Below are positions 48,884 to 57,389 of a DNA stretch of 64,000 nucleotides, in pieces (the first letter of the stretch is position 1; every line of letters starts with the position of its first letter). The DNA is from DATARN01 sp963851105 (lineage in GTDB: Bacteria; Actinomycetota; Acidimicrobiia; Acidimicrobiales; Palsa-688). The translations under genes and the position numbers were made by a program. The stretch is from assembly GCA_963851105.1 (NCBI GenBank), contig CAWKNP010000007.1:62001-126000 (forward strand), written 5' to 3'. The notes beneath the pieces are model-generated. The model made no database searches. It was given only the letters and a program-made list of their open reading frames with translations, and was not told the origin of the DNA.

Positions 48884-49672
48884 TCAGACGCCCATCCCGG
48901 GCTTCACTGCGTCCTGATCGACCTGGAAGGCGTTGTCGGGCGTACCTGTCGCCGACTTGCCGCCGAGGACAGCCAGCAAGGCTACGTGGCGGGCTTCGGT
49001 CGCCCCGACGCTGGCCACGGTGGTGTTGTACTTGGCGTTGTCGAAGGTTCCGATGTCGGCTTGGTAGGTGGCGGAAGCCAGGTGCTCCAGGTCGTAGGCC
49101 AGGCTGATGACATCGGCTTCGGACTTGAGCGCCGCCAGCCGCGGCTGGACGACCTGGGCCATCAGCACCGGGTTGGCATCGGTGAACGCGACGCCACCGG
49201 CGGTGCGGGTGGCGCGCTGGAACAGATCGCCATGTTGGTTGTGCTGGCTCTGGAACAACTTGATGAGGTCGAGCGTCGCCGCCGTCTTGACCAGCCCGCT
49301 GCTTATGGCCTGGGCGTACACCGAAACCGCCAACGCCTCGATGGAGCTGGCGGTGCGCAGGATGGTGGCGTCCTTGACGCTGGCCGCCACCGCCGTCGAC
49401 GTGGTGGTGGCGGGGGTCACCACCACCGAGGGGGTGGCCCCCTTGCAGGCCGCGAAGACGGCGGATGTCGCGACGGCGGCGCCGCCGAACATCAGTACCC
49501 GGCGGCGATGGATGCCGCCCAGAATGAGGTCGCCCTTGGTCTCGGCGCTGAGCTCGACGCCCGCTCCGTTGACCAGCTGGTCGACGGTCGCCTCGTCGCC
49601 GCGCATGGCCTGGCGGTGGGCGGCTTCGATGTCGCGGGCTTGGCGGCGGATGAAGTCCTGGTTGACGTCCAT
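48884..49672 (-). CDS. Exported ferritin-like domain protein
   Basis: A 262-residue protein. The first 50 residues are hydrophilic (ARDIEAAHRQAMRGDEATVD), followed by RRRVLMFGGAAVATSAVFAAC, a twin-arginine-like basic start with hydrophobic core and a lipobox-like Cys. The exported domain is helical: SSIEALAVSVYAQAI, HNQHGDLFQRA, DLEHLASATYQADI and TEARHVALLAVLGG, with E, H-x-x-H and E-A-R-H placed as in ferritin-like folds. ATG 49672 is chosen. Upstream gene 49705-50442 is a relative. Confidence 0.75.
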   Translation of the reverse strand: MDVNQDFIRRQARDIEAAHRQAMRGDEATVDQLVNGAGVELSAETKGDLILGGIHRRRVLMFGGAAVATSAVFAACKGATPSVVVTPATTTSTAVAASVKDATILRTASSIEALAVSVYAQAISSGLVKTAATLDLIKLFQSQHNQHGDLFQRATRTAGGVAFTDANPVLMAQVVQPRLAALKSEADVISLAYDLEHLASATYQADIGTFDNAKYNTTVASVGATEARHVALLAVLGGKSATGTPDNAFQVDQDAVKPGMGV

Positions 49673-49704
49673 GGCAACGATCACGCTTCCTGTCGGGGCC
49701 CGTG

Positions 49705-50442
49705 CTAGCTGGCCACTGGGTACTTGGACGGCTGGATGGCCTGGTCCGGGGTCTGGAACGGCGGGAGGAAGTCGAGGTCGTTCTTGGGGTCCTTCCCCAA
49801 GACGTAGCCGATGACAGCGGCGTGCTGGGCTTCGACCGGCATGATCGAGGCGGTGGCGGCCAGGGCGGCGGCGCTGGTGAGGGCGCCGATGGCGAACAGG
49901 TACGTGGCGGCGGCGGCGTTCTCGGTCGAGTAGGCGACGGCCAGAATGGCCTTCTCGTCGGGCGCTTCGCGGATCTGGTCGCCGACGGATTGCAGGACGC
50001 CGGGGTTGGGCGTGGCGGTGGCGGTGTCGCCGACGAAGGCCCCGAACGCCTTGGCGTGATCCGCATGGTGGCCGGCGAAGGTGGTCACCGCGGTCATGAC
50101 CGCCGGTGTGTGGATCTTCCCGCTGGCGGCGGCGGCGGTGTAGGCCGCCACCGCAGCCAACTCCACACTCTCGGCGAACTTGGCGATGGTCGGATCGTCC
50201 AGGGTCTGCGCCGAGGCCGCCGTCACCAGCGCCCCGATCGGCACAAGGGCGCTGCCGACCACCAACGCCAGGCTGCCGGCGCCGGCATCGCGGAGGAACC
50301 GTCGGCGCGAGGAGTCGCGGAGCCGCTCGGCGGCGCCGGTGTGCAGGGCGGCGATGTCGTCGGCGATCGTTTTCATTCCTTCGCGGTGCAGGTCGTCCAC
50401 CTCTCGCACCATCTGGCGCAAGCTGCGTTCGCTGATCTCCAT
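49705..50442 (-). CDS. Tat-exported ferritin-like domain protein
   Basis: A 245-residue protein: N-terminal helical part, then a Tat-type signal SRRRFLRDAGAGSLALVVGS, and an exported ferritin-like four-helix domain with VELAAVAAYTAA, FAGHHADHAKAFGAFVG, TENAAAATYLFAIGAL and MPVEAQHAAVIGYVLGKDP. Glu and His in helices 1-4 could bind metal. It is probably co-transcribed with the relative downstream (32-base gap). The start ATG 50442 is followed by SERSLRQMVREVDDLHREG, and the frame upstream is unrelated. Confidence 0.8.
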   Translation of the reverse strand: MEISERSLRQMVREVDDLHREGMKTIADDIAALHTGAAERLRDSSRRRFLRDAGAGSLALVVGSALVPIGALVTAASAQTLDDPTIAKFAESVELAAVAAYTAAAASGKIHTPAVMTAVTTFAGHHADHAKAFGAFVGDTATATPNPGVLQSVGDQIREAPDEKAILAVAYSTENAAAATYLFAIGALTSAAALAATASIMPVEAQHAAVIGYVLGKDPKNDLDFLPPFQTPDQAIQPSKYPVAS

Positions 50443-50510
50443 GGTTCGGATTCTCCTGGTCGTTGTTCGCCGGTCATTTTTTCGATTGTCAGGTCGGGGA
50501 AAAGGGGGAG

Positions 50511-51374
50511 CTACCGATTCGGGCCCTGGTGCGGCGCCGTGCCGGTCGCCCGCTGGAGCTCGCGAATCTCCCGGTAGCCGATCAACGTCACTCCGGCCCG
50601 GGCGGCCAGGGCACGAAGCGACTGGCCCACGGTGACCACGTCGTAGTCGTCCACCAACGATGCCCAGTCGGGGGCCAAGGCCCGCAACTCGGCGGTGTCG
50701 ACGGCGGGGCGAAAGACGACCTCGGTCACCCCGGGGCTGATATCGCCGAGCAGCCGGTCGAGCGCCACCCGGCCCGGCCGGGCCCGGCTGCGGACCAGGT
50801 AGTCGGGAGCGCAGACTCCCTCCTCGGCGGCCAACCGGCGAAACGGGAACCCCACAGACCGCTCGACGGACTGCGAGGACAGCCGCAGGGGGAGCCGGAA
50901 CTCCACAGCCAGATCGAGGGCGACGTCGAAGAACTCCGGGCGGAACTCCAACGCCCCGAGGTGCGAGCTCAGGTGGCTGACGTCGAAGCCCCACAGGATG
51001 GCCCGCTCGATCTGGGCCCGGCATTCACGGCGGACCTCCTCCACGTCGGCGTGGTCCCACAGATCGTCAAGAGTGCGGGGGAATCCGCCGTCGCCGTCGA
51101 GGAGCGATGGGGCCTGGGTGATCGGCCCCCACCGGTACAGGTCGTACTCGGCGTTGAGGGTCAGATGAACCCCCACGTCTTCACCGCGGTAGTTGGCGGC
51201 CGCTTCGCGCGACCACGGGCAGGGCACCATCAGTCCCGCCGTCGTGGCCATGCCGCTGCGCAGGGCGTCGTAGGCACCGACGTTGGAGGCATGGCACAGC
51301 CCGAGGTCGTCGCAGGCCACGATGAGCAGATGGGCTCCGGGTTGGAAGCTCAGTGCCTCGGCGAGCGATGTCAC
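50511..51374 (-). CDS. ChbG/HpnK family (YdjC-like) carbohydrate deacetylase
   Basis: A 287-residue metal-dependent deacetylase of the YdjC fold: LLIVACDDLGLCHASNVGA (Asp-Asp pair), GVHLTLNAEYDLYRWGPI (His), VSHLSSHLGALEFRPEFFD (His-x3-His pair) and TEVVFRPAVDTAELRA. ChbG removes acetyl from chitooligosaccharides; HpnK acts on hopanoid sugars. The hopanoid role is possible but no squalene-hopene genes are here. It sits upstream of the ferritin-like genes on the same strand. Confidence 0.85.
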   Translation of the reverse strand: MTSLAEALSFQPGAHLLIVACDDLGLCHASNVGAYDALRSGMATTAGLMVPCPWSREAAANYRGEDVGVHLTLNAEYDLYRWGPITQAPSLLDGDGGFPRTLDDLWDHADVEEVRRECRAQIERAILWGFDVSHLSSHLGALEFRPEFFDVALDLAVEFRLPLRLSSQSVERSVGFPFRRLAAEEGVCAPDYLVRSRARPGRVALDRLLGDISPGVTEVVFRPAVDTAELRALAPDWASLVDDYDVVTVGQSLRALAARAGVTLIGYREIRELQRATGTAPHQGPNR

Positions 51375-51452
51375 GGGGTCGAACGGTAGTGGCCGACAGC
51401 CAGGGTCCCGCCAGTCCGGGCCGGGCGGCCGTCCGATCGCGTCGTGCGCCGG

Positions 51453-51725
51453 TCAGTAATGGGAGCGACCGGAACGGCCGCCCAGCGCCTCGAGGACGAG
51501 CAACAACAGCGAGGCCCCGGCTATTGCGATGATCAACCCGACCAAGGTGAAGGACTGGAAGCTGACCTGCTTTACCCCGGCCGCCCGGGCCAGACTGCCG
51601 CCCACCAGCGCACCGAGAATGCCGATGGCGATCCGGGTGAGGCAGCCCCGACCCCGGCGGCCCGTGACCATACCCGCGACCGTGCCGGCGATGAAGCCGA
51701 ACACAATCCACGTGAAGATGCCCAT
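51453..51725 (-). CDS. GlsB/YeaQ/YmgE family membrane protein
   Basis: A 90-residue Gly-rich membrane protein with three hydrophobic helices: FTWIVFGFIAGTVAGMVTGR, IAIGILGALVGGSLARAAG and TLVGLIIAIAGASLLLLVLE. This is the transglycosylase-associated/GlsB pattern, often stress-induced, of unknown mechanism. It starts at ATG 51725; an open frame upstream is low-complexity. Confidence 0.85.
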   Translation of the reverse strand: MGIFTWIVFGFIAGTVAGMVTGRRGRGCLTRIAIGILGALVGGSLARAAGVKQVSFQSFTLVGLIIAIAGASLLLLVLEALGGRSGRSHY

Positions 51726-51753
51726 CGCGGCAACCCTACCGCTGGTCGGGCTG

Positions 51754-51909
51754 TCACCGATCGTCCCCCCGACCCGCCCCGTCGGTGGGCGCCGACCGCC
51801 GGAGGGCGGCGCGCGCCTCGGAGATGCCACGACGGCCGACCTCTCTGGTGATCTGGTCCAGCCGCCAGTCAATTTCGCTCAGGCTGATGAGGACGAGCTG
51901 TCGTGCCAT
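51754..51909 (-). CDS. Small helical hypothetical protein
   Basis: 51 residues from ATG 51909: MARQLVLISLSEIDWRLDQI followed by a basic helix and a Gly/Arg tail. The DQ-x-T-x-E-x-GRRGI pattern with Ala/Arg helix resembles short conserved actinobacterial proteins I cannot name. It is divergent from the phosphodiester glycosidase-like gene and 28 bases from the YeaQ-like gene. No function can be given. Confidence 0.45.
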   Translation of the reverse strand: MARQLVLISLSEIDWRLDQITREVGRRGISEARAALRRSAPTDGAGRGDDR

Positions 51910-51974
51910 GCAATAATCATGAACCGGGGGTGTGACCGTAACTCCTTCCCCGGTCCCGGCCACGTTCGTGTGGT

Positions 51975-53225
51975 GTGTCCCTCGGAGCATGCAAACTGTC
52001 GAAAGAGACAACGGGCGGGTCCCCTGGCGGAGCCCCCAAGCGCGAACGGGCCCTCAAGGTCCTGTACGGGAAGCACCCGATCCGGCGTCTGGTGATCGCC
52101 ATCGTGGTGCTCCTGCTGGTCCTGCCCCCGGCCTGGTCCTATAGCCAAGCCCTGACGGCCCGGGGCAATACCGCCCTCAGCGTGCGCAGCGTCGAGTGGC
52201 TGAAGGATCACCATCTGCGGTGGTTCGTCAACGACGTCGAGAACTTCTGGTACACCCACCACAAGCCGAAAAAGGGCGGCGCCCCGTCCGCCGGCCTGGC
52301 TGCCGCCATCCACTCGGGTGCGGCCACGACCACGACGATCACGGCTCCTCCGGTGCCGCGCGTCGAGGTGTTCGGCGAGCGGGCGCTACCGCCGCCGCGC
52401 CCGATTGCCTCGATCGTCGCCAACCCGCTGCCCGGTGAGGGGGATTGGTCGCCGCTCGGCCAGGCCGTGGCCGGCCGCCCCGCCATGTATGCCGCCTACG
52501 TGCGCCCCGACGCCGTCTACACCAGCCTGGTGACCGGCGTGGCATGGATCGACCCCAACCTGGTCAAGTGCGAGCTGTTCGCCGGGGTGCAGGAACCTGG
52601 CAGGGGCGGATGGCGCTACCAGGCCCCGATGCAAGCCGCCGACCGCAGCGATCTCCTGGCCGCCTTCAACTCCGGGTTCAAACTGAAGGACTCCGAAGGC
52701 GGCTACTACGCCGAGAACCGGATCGTCCGGCCACTGCGTGACGGCGCCGCCACCTTGGCCATCTCGCCCGACGGTGTCCCGACCGTCGGCCAGTGGGGCC
52801 GCGACGTGACGATGAGCCCGAATGTGACCTTCGCCCGCCAGAACCTCTCTCTTATCGTCGACAACGGCCAGCCCGTGACCGGCCTCAACACCGACAGCAT
52901 CTCGAAATGGGGTGCGACGCTGGGCAACAAGGTCCAGGTCTGGCGATCGGGCGTCGGGATCACCCTCAACGGCGCGCTGCTCTATGCCGCCGGCAACAAT
53001 CTCTCCATCTCCATGCTGGCCGGTGTCCTGGCCCGGGCCGGGGCGGTGCGGGCCATGGAAATGGATATCAACTCGACGTGGGTCGAGTTCGCCATCTACG
53101 GGCCGGTCCCGCCGTCGCCCACCGTCACCGACACCAAGCTGCTGCCGGACATGTCGGGCAGCACCGGGAAATACCTGGGCGAAAACTCCCGGGACTTCGT
53201 GGCGGTGTTCCGCCGGGGCGCGTAG
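51975..53225 (+). CDS. Membrane-anchored phosphodiester glycosidase-like (NAGPA/DUF2233) protein
   Basis: A 416-residue protein with one membrane helix (about 35-58, PIRRLVIAIVVLLLVLPPAW) and an extracytoplasmic domain of the NAGPA/phosphodiester glycosidase family: LLAAFNSGFKLKDSEGGYYA, LSLIVDNGQPVTGLN, VWRSGVGITLNGALLYAAGN and VRAMEMDINSTWVEF. Those enzymes cleave GlcNAc-1-P diesters such as teichoic-acid-type linkages. A GTG at 51975 gives the frame; a shorter start is possible as no ribosome site is clear. Confidence 0.75.
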   Translation: MSLGACKLSKETTGGSPGGAPKRERALKVLYGKHPIRRLVIAIVVLLLVLPPAWSYSQALTARGNTALSVRSVEWLKDHHLRWFVNDVENFWYTHHKPKKGGAPSAGLAAAIHSGAATTTTITAPPVPRVEVFGERALPPPRPIASIVANPLPGEGDWSPLGQAVAGRPAMYAAYVRPDAVYTSLVTGVAWIDPNLVKCELFAGVQEPGRGGWRYQAPMQAADRSDLLAAFNSGFKLKDSEGGYYAENRIVRPLRDGAATLAISPDGVPTVGQWGRDVTMSPNVTFARQNLSLIVDNGQPVTGLNTDSISKWGATLGNKVQVWRSGVGITLNGALLYAAGNNLSISMLAGVLARAGAVRAMEMDINSTWVEFAIYGPVPPSPTVTDTKLLPDMSGSTGKYLGENSRDFVAVFRRGA

Positions 53226-53267
53226 CCGGTTGCGGGCAACTGCGGGCGCTCGAGACAGGTTCGTTTG

Positions 53268-53564
53268 CTAGAGCAGGCGGAGCTGCTCGGTGCGCGACGC
53301 CCGGGCAGCGAGCGGCTCCCAGCCGGACCCGCCGCGGGGACCGAGGCAGCGGACTTCGATCAGTTCGACCGGTATGGCCCGGGCTGCGCCGCGGCGATCG
53401 GTCAGCCCGATGCTGCCGTCACGCTCGCGGCGGACGACGACGGCCTCCTGCCAGCGGCTGGTACTTTCCCGCCGGAATCGCACCTGCTCCCCGGCCGTCA
53501 GTCCGAGGATCGTCAGGCCGAACGGCCGCTGGTCACCGGTGGCCGCCGCGGGCCGATGTGGCAT
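53268..53564 (-). CDS. Conserved actinobacterial hypothetical protein
   Basis: 98 residues forming a small beta-rich domain: LTAGEQVRFRRESTSRWQEA, VVVRRERDGSIGLTDRRGAA, RAIPVELIEVRCLGPRGGSG, then WEPLAARASRTEQLRLL. The pattern, with the Trp-x-x-x-x-Val-x-x and Gly-Pro-Arg-Gly-Gly-x-x-Trp-Glu-Pro, is one I associate with small actinobacterial proteins of no known role; it may fold as an SH3-like barrel. It lies 38 bases upstream of the kinase gene end. Confidence 0.55.
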   Translation of the reverse strand: MPHRPAAATGDQRPFGLTILGLTAGEQVRFRRESTSRWQEAVVVRRERDGSIGLTDRRGAARAIPVELIEVRCLGPRGGSGWEPLAARASRTEQLRLL

Positions 53565-53602
53565 CGGGCGTCAGTGTAGGGAAGCGGTGCCGGTCGCGGC
53601 GG

Positions 53603-55105
53603 CTACCAGCCGCCGCTGGTCGTGAGGCGGAAGTCCTCGGCCGAGTGCCCCGTGACGGTCGATACCTGGACCGTCACCGAGGCGGAACCGCTCTCGAAAC
53701 AGGAAGGCTTCGACGCGGTCGCCGTGGCCGGCTGCATGTTCGTGCTGGTGGCCGAAGCCAGCACTCGGCCCCCTCGAACGATCTCGACCTTGTCGGTGGT
53801 TCCGGGCGGTGCGGTCAGCGTGACCCGGAACTTCGTCAGGCACAGGTTGAACAGGCTTTCCGAAACCTGTGCCGAGAAGCTGGCGACGGTGTCCGCGGGC
53901 ACGAGGTTGGCGGCGACGGGAACGCCGGTAGTCAGCACCTGGCCGGGTTGGTAGTCGGAAACGGCCTCGCAACCGTTGGCCAAGATGCTGTCGAAGTCGG
54001 CGTGGCCGGCGAGGCAGTTGCTGCCGTCGGTGCCCGGCGCCGGCGCCGTCTGGCCGCACGGCAGGTAGAGCAGCGGCGTGCAGGTCGTCGTCGGTGCCGT
54101 CAGCGCCGGCGTCGTCGCGCGGTGCCGAGGCGGTGCGCTCGCGGCGGGCGATCCTGCCCGCTGAGACATGGCGACCCCGGTGGCCACGGCCGCGACGAGC
54201 ACGGCGGCGATCGCCGCCACGAGGGCCCACCGGCGCCGCCGCGGCGGCGGGCGGACAGGGGCGTTGTCGACCCTGGTGCCGTTGGGGCCGCCGAGGGCGG
54301 CGGCCGCTGACGGGCGGCGCTGCGGGCGGGGATCGAGCATGGCCGAGAGCGTGCGGCGGAGGTGTTCCGGCAACCCGCGGGGAAGGGATTCGATGCTGCC
54401 CTGGGCGGCGCGGTTCATGAGCGCCATCGGCGGCCCCTCGCCGTACGGTCCGCGGCCGGTCAGGGCGTAGGCAATCGTGGCCCCGAGAGAGAACACGTCG
54501 CTGGCGGCGGTGGCGGCCTTGCCCGCGGCCTGCTCGGGGGCGATGAACTCCGGCGTGCCGACGACGGTGCCGGCCACGGTCAATCCCGGGGTGAAGTGCC
54601 GGGTGCTGGCGACGCCGAAGTCGGCCAGCGCCGGGCGCCCCGCGCCGTCGAAGAGAACGTTGGCCGGCTTGATGTCGCGATGAACCACCCCCTGGCGATG
54701 GGCGGTCGCCAGGGCATCGAGCAGCTCGGCGCAGATGGCGGCAACTTCCGCCGGTGGGAGGGGGCCCTCGAGGCATACCCGGTCGGCCAGGCTGGCGGCC
54801 ATGCGGGGCATGACCATGACCACGTCGGCGCCGTCGTCCTCGACCGCCAGCAAGGGCACGATGCCCCGATGGTGGAGCGTCGCCAGGATTTCGGCCTCCC
54901 GGCGGATGCGATGGCGGGCCATGGCGATCTGCTGTGCCGAGCCGCTCAGCGACACCCGCTTGCGGGCGACGTGGCGACCCTGGTCGTCGATGGCCAGTTC
55001 GACAACGGCCATGCCCCCCCGGCCGAGCAAGCCGACCACCGTATAGGCCATTGAGCGCACATGGTACTGGCGGGCATAGCCCTCAAGGGCGTCGAGCCGC
55101 GTCAC
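53603..55105 (-). CDS. Membrane receptor-type Ser/Thr protein kinase (PknB-like)
   Basis: A 500-residue kinase. Gly loop LLGRGGMAVVEL (28-33), catalytic Lys49, HRDIKPANVLF (142-150), DFG (162-164), GTPEFIAPEQAAGK and SDVFSLGATIAYALTGRGPY. A Pro/Arg-rich linker leads to one membrane helix (about 295-318) and an extracytoplasmic domain of about 170 residues with CTPLLYLPCGQ and several Cys (SNCLAG, NGCEAVSD) that may form disulfides; no PASTA repeats. So it senses an external signal by an unusual ectodomain. Starts at GTG 55105. Confidence 0.9.
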   Translation of the reverse strand: MTRLDALEGYARQYHVRSMAYTVVGLLGRGGMAVVELAIDDQGRHVARKRVSLSGSAQQIAMARHRIRREAEILATLHHRGIVPLLAVEDDGADVVMVMPRMAASLADRVCLEGPLPPAEVAAICAELLDALATAHRQGVVHRDIKPANVLFDGAGRPALADFGVASTRHFTPGLTVAGTVVGTPEFIAPEQAAGKAATAASDVFSLGATIAYALTGRGPYGEGPPMALMNRAAQGSIESLPRGLPEHLRRTLSAMLDPRPQRRPSAAAALGGPNGTRVDNAPVRPPPRRRRWALVAAIAAVLVAAVATGVAMSQRAGSPAASAPPRHRATTPALTAPTTTCTPLLYLPCGQTAPAPGTDGSNCLAGHADFDSILANGCEAVSDYQPGQVLTTGVPVAANLVPADTVASFSAQVSESLFNLCLTKFRVTLTAPPGTTDKVEIVRGGRVLASATSTNMQPATATASKPSCFESGSASVTVQVSTVTGHSAEDFRLTTSGGW

Positions 55106-55210
55106 CGGCGCTCCTTTTGTTGCGACCGACGTTGCCCTCGCGTGCTGGCGGTCGGTCGACGACCGAACTCGGGCGTTCGTGAAGCGACGGGTCTGGCCGT
55201 TGGCCCAGCC

Positions 55211-55822
55211 TTACATGGGCACCGTGGTTTGCTTGAACTCGTTCAAGTCGTGCCAGCCGCCGGCCAGGTCGACCACCCGTTCGATGGTGGAGATGGCGAG
55301 ATCGGTGTCGGTGCCGGGGCGGCTGACGAGGCGGACGAACACCGCCCGATCGCCGGCGATGAACGTCGGAACCCCGAACACGTCGTAGTCGGACACCGCG
55401 GCTTCGTGTTCCTTGCGGAAGGTCTGTAACGGCCAGCCGTCCTCGAGCGCGGCCAGCACGGCGTCGGCGTCGACACCGGTGGCGGCGAGCACCTGGGCGA
55501 CGACATCGAGCTTGCGGAGGTCGAGGCTGTGATCGTGGCGGGCCACGAAAAGCGCCTGATGGGTCACAAGGAACCTGTCGGGGTACTGATCGCGCACGAC
55601 GATGCCGGCGGCGGTGGCCAGGAGGCCGGGATAGCGCTGCGGCTCGTCCCAGACGGGGGGTTCGCCGTGTTCGATATGGGTCTGGTCGAGGTTGAACGGA
55701 ACGAAGGTCACGTCCCAGGGCGCCCCTGCGAGGAGGCCGGCCACGACGTGCTCGTTGGCGTTGCGGGCGTAGGGGCAGCGGTAGTCCCAGGTAATGGCGA
55801 ACGTCGATCGAGAGGCGGTCAC
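55211..55822 (-). CDS. DsbA/FrnE-like thioredoxin-fold protein, monothiol
   Basis: A 203-residue protein of the DsbA/2-hydroxychromene-2-carboxylate isomerase family: ITWDYRCPYARNANEHVV, with the active-site motif C-P-Y-A (Cys16 only), a helical insert, then FGVPTFIAGDRAVFVRLV with the cis-proline loop Val-Pro-Thr. Loss of the second Cys points to a glutathione/mycothiol-type transferase or isomerase rather than a disulfide oxidase. No signal peptide. It is eight bases from the PAP2 gene. Confidence 0.78.
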   Translation of the reverse strand: MTASRSTFAITWDYRCPYARNANEHVVAGLLAGAPWDVTFVPFNLDQTHIEHGEPPVWDEPQRYPGLLATAAGIVVRDQYPDRFLVTHQALFVARHDHSLDLRKLDVVAQVLAATGVDADAVLAALEDGWPLQTFRKEHEAAVSDYDVFGVPTFIAGDRAVFVRLVSRPGTDTDLAISTIERVVDLAGGWHDLNEFKQTTVPM

Positions 55823-55829
55823 CTGTTGG

Positions 55830-56456
55830 TCAACCGGGCGTCGCGGGCGCGGATTCCCGTGCCGGGGGCAGGGGTACCAGGTGCTTGCCGATCTTGCCCA
55901 GGGCGATGCCGATGACGACGCCGCCGATCACGTCGGAGGCGTAGTGCACCCGGACATGGATCCGGCTCCACGCCACGATGGCGGCCAGGCCGTAGTACAC
56001 CGGTCGCATCACCGGGTCGCCATCGCTCAGCAGGGCGGCGGCGCAGAACGCCGAGGTGGCGTGGCCGCTCGGGAAGCTGCTCGTGCGGGTTTTGCGCAGG
56101 GGATGAGGCGAGACCCCGCGGGGGGTCGGCCGCTGGCGCTTGAACACCCACTTGACGGGCCCGTTGACCAGTATGGATTCGACGCCGACCGCCGCCGCCG
56201 CCCGGACCGTGGCACGCCAGGCGTCCTCGGATCGCAAGCCCCGGGCGGCGGCGAGGATCAGCCAGATGATGCCGTGGTCGCCGAGCGCCGAGGCGGCGTA
56301 GAAGACCCGGTCGGCCACCGCATTGCCTCGAAGCCAGTCCGCCAAACCTTCGTCGACCCACTGGTCGAAACGGTGCACCGGGCCCCGATTGACGATGGGC
56401 GCGAAAACAGGGAGGGAGGGCTGGGGTAGCGGGGCCGCCTCCCGGGCGCTGCTCAC
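55830..56456 (-). CDS. PAP2 superfamily membrane phosphatase
   Basis: A 208-residue membrane protein. The three phosphatase motifs are present: KWVFKRQRPTPRG, SSFPSGHATSAFCAAAL and WSRIHVRVHYASDVIGG (with the catalytic His pair). It dephosphorylates lipid pyrophosphates or phosphatidic acid at the membrane. Its GTG start overlaps the stop of the RecB-like gene, making them a co-transcribed pair; the DsbA-like gene follows. Confidence 0.88.
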   Translation of the reverse strand: MSSAREAAPLPQPSLPVFAPIVNRGPVHRFDQWVDEGLADWLRGNAVADRVFYAASALGDHGIIWLILAAARGLRSEDAWRATVRAAAAVGVESILVNGPVKWVFKRQRPTPRGVSPHPLRKTRTSSFPSGHATSAFCAAALLSDGDPVMRPVYYGLAAIVAWSRIHVRVHYASDVIGGVVIGIALGKIGKHLVPLPPARESAPATPG

Positions 56457-57340
56457 ACGCCGACCGGCGCCGGTGCGCCCCGGGCGGTGTCGAACGGCGA
56501 GGCCGGAGGGACAGCGGGATCGGCTCCCGCCGCCAGGCGGGACGCCACGATCTCGCGTGCCAAGTCGGGGTCCCCACCGACCGCGGGGCAGTAAGCGCGG
56601 AAGGCGCAGCTCTCGCACCGCCACCCCGGCCGGGGGCGGAAGTCGTCCTCCTGGCAAGCCAGCTCGATGGCGGCCCAGATGGCGTCGGTCTGCTGGCGCA
56701 ACCCGCGCATCGACTGTTCCGACGGCGCGGTCGAGATCGCGATGGGCTCCCGTAGGTGGAGGAGCTGGACCCGGGCCGGGCGCCGGCCCAGGACCTGCTC
56801 GCACAAGAAGGCGTAGAAGTTCACGCCACCGAGGCGGGCCTGCTCATACGACTCACCGGGGGCCCGGCCCGTCTTGTAGTCCGTCACCACCCACTCGCCG
56901 TCGCCGTCGAGCTCCAGGCGGTCGATGATGCCGCGCAGCGTGAGCGGGCCCACCTCGACCGAAACCCGGATCTCGGTGCCGACCACCCGGACCGAGTCGG
57001 GATCCTCGAGACGGAAGTAGTTGCGCACCAGCTGCTCGGCGTCGTCGAGGAATTCCTCCTCGGTCTCGTCGCCGTAATCCAACCCCGCGTATTCCTCGCT
57101 GTCGAGCACGTCATGGCGGGCCCGGGTCAACTTGGCCAGCGCAACCTCGAGGCTGCGCCCCCCGGCAGGCTCCTCCCACATCAGCAGCTCGAGGGCCCGG
57201 TGGACGAGAGTGCCCTTTGCCGCGTGGGGCGACGGTGGCTCGGGCAGATGGTCGATGGCGCTGTAACGGAATGCCAGCGCGCAGTCCTTGAACGACGCCA
57301 CCTTCGACGGAGAAAGGGAAGTCGGAAGCGCCAGGCTCAT
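56453..57340 (-). CDS. RecB-like PD-(D/E)XK nuclease with Fe-S cluster motif
   Basis: A 295-residue protein. LSPSKVASFKDCALAFRY (Cys20) and KGTLVHRALELLMW (catalytic His) open it; GIIDRLELDGDGEWVVTDYK holds the Asp and Asp-x-Lys nuclease motif; CESCAFRAYC provides three more Cys, so four Cys could hold a 4Fe-4S cluster as in AddB/Cas4. This is the stand-alone RecB/Cas4-like exonuclease family common in actinobacteria; no CRISPR array or helicase partner is near. Confidence 0.88.
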   Translation of the reverse strand: MSLALPTSLSPSKVASFKDCALAFRYSAIDHLPEPPSPHAAKGTLVHRALELLMWEEPAGGRSLEVALAKLTRARHDVLDSEEYAGLDYGDETEEEFLDDAEQLVRNYFRLEDPDSVRVVGTEIRVSVEVGPLTLRGIIDRLELDGDGEWVVTDYKTGRAPGESYEQARLGGVNFYAFLCEQVLGRRPARVQLLHLREPIAISTAPSEQSMRGLRQQTDAIWAAIELACQEDDFRPRPGWRCESCAFRAYCPAVGGDPDLAREIVASRLAAGADPAVPPASPFDTARGAPAPVGV

Positions 57341-57389
57341 CGGTGGCCACAGTATCGAGCAGGTGTGACCGGCAAAGGACCGGGCCGCG

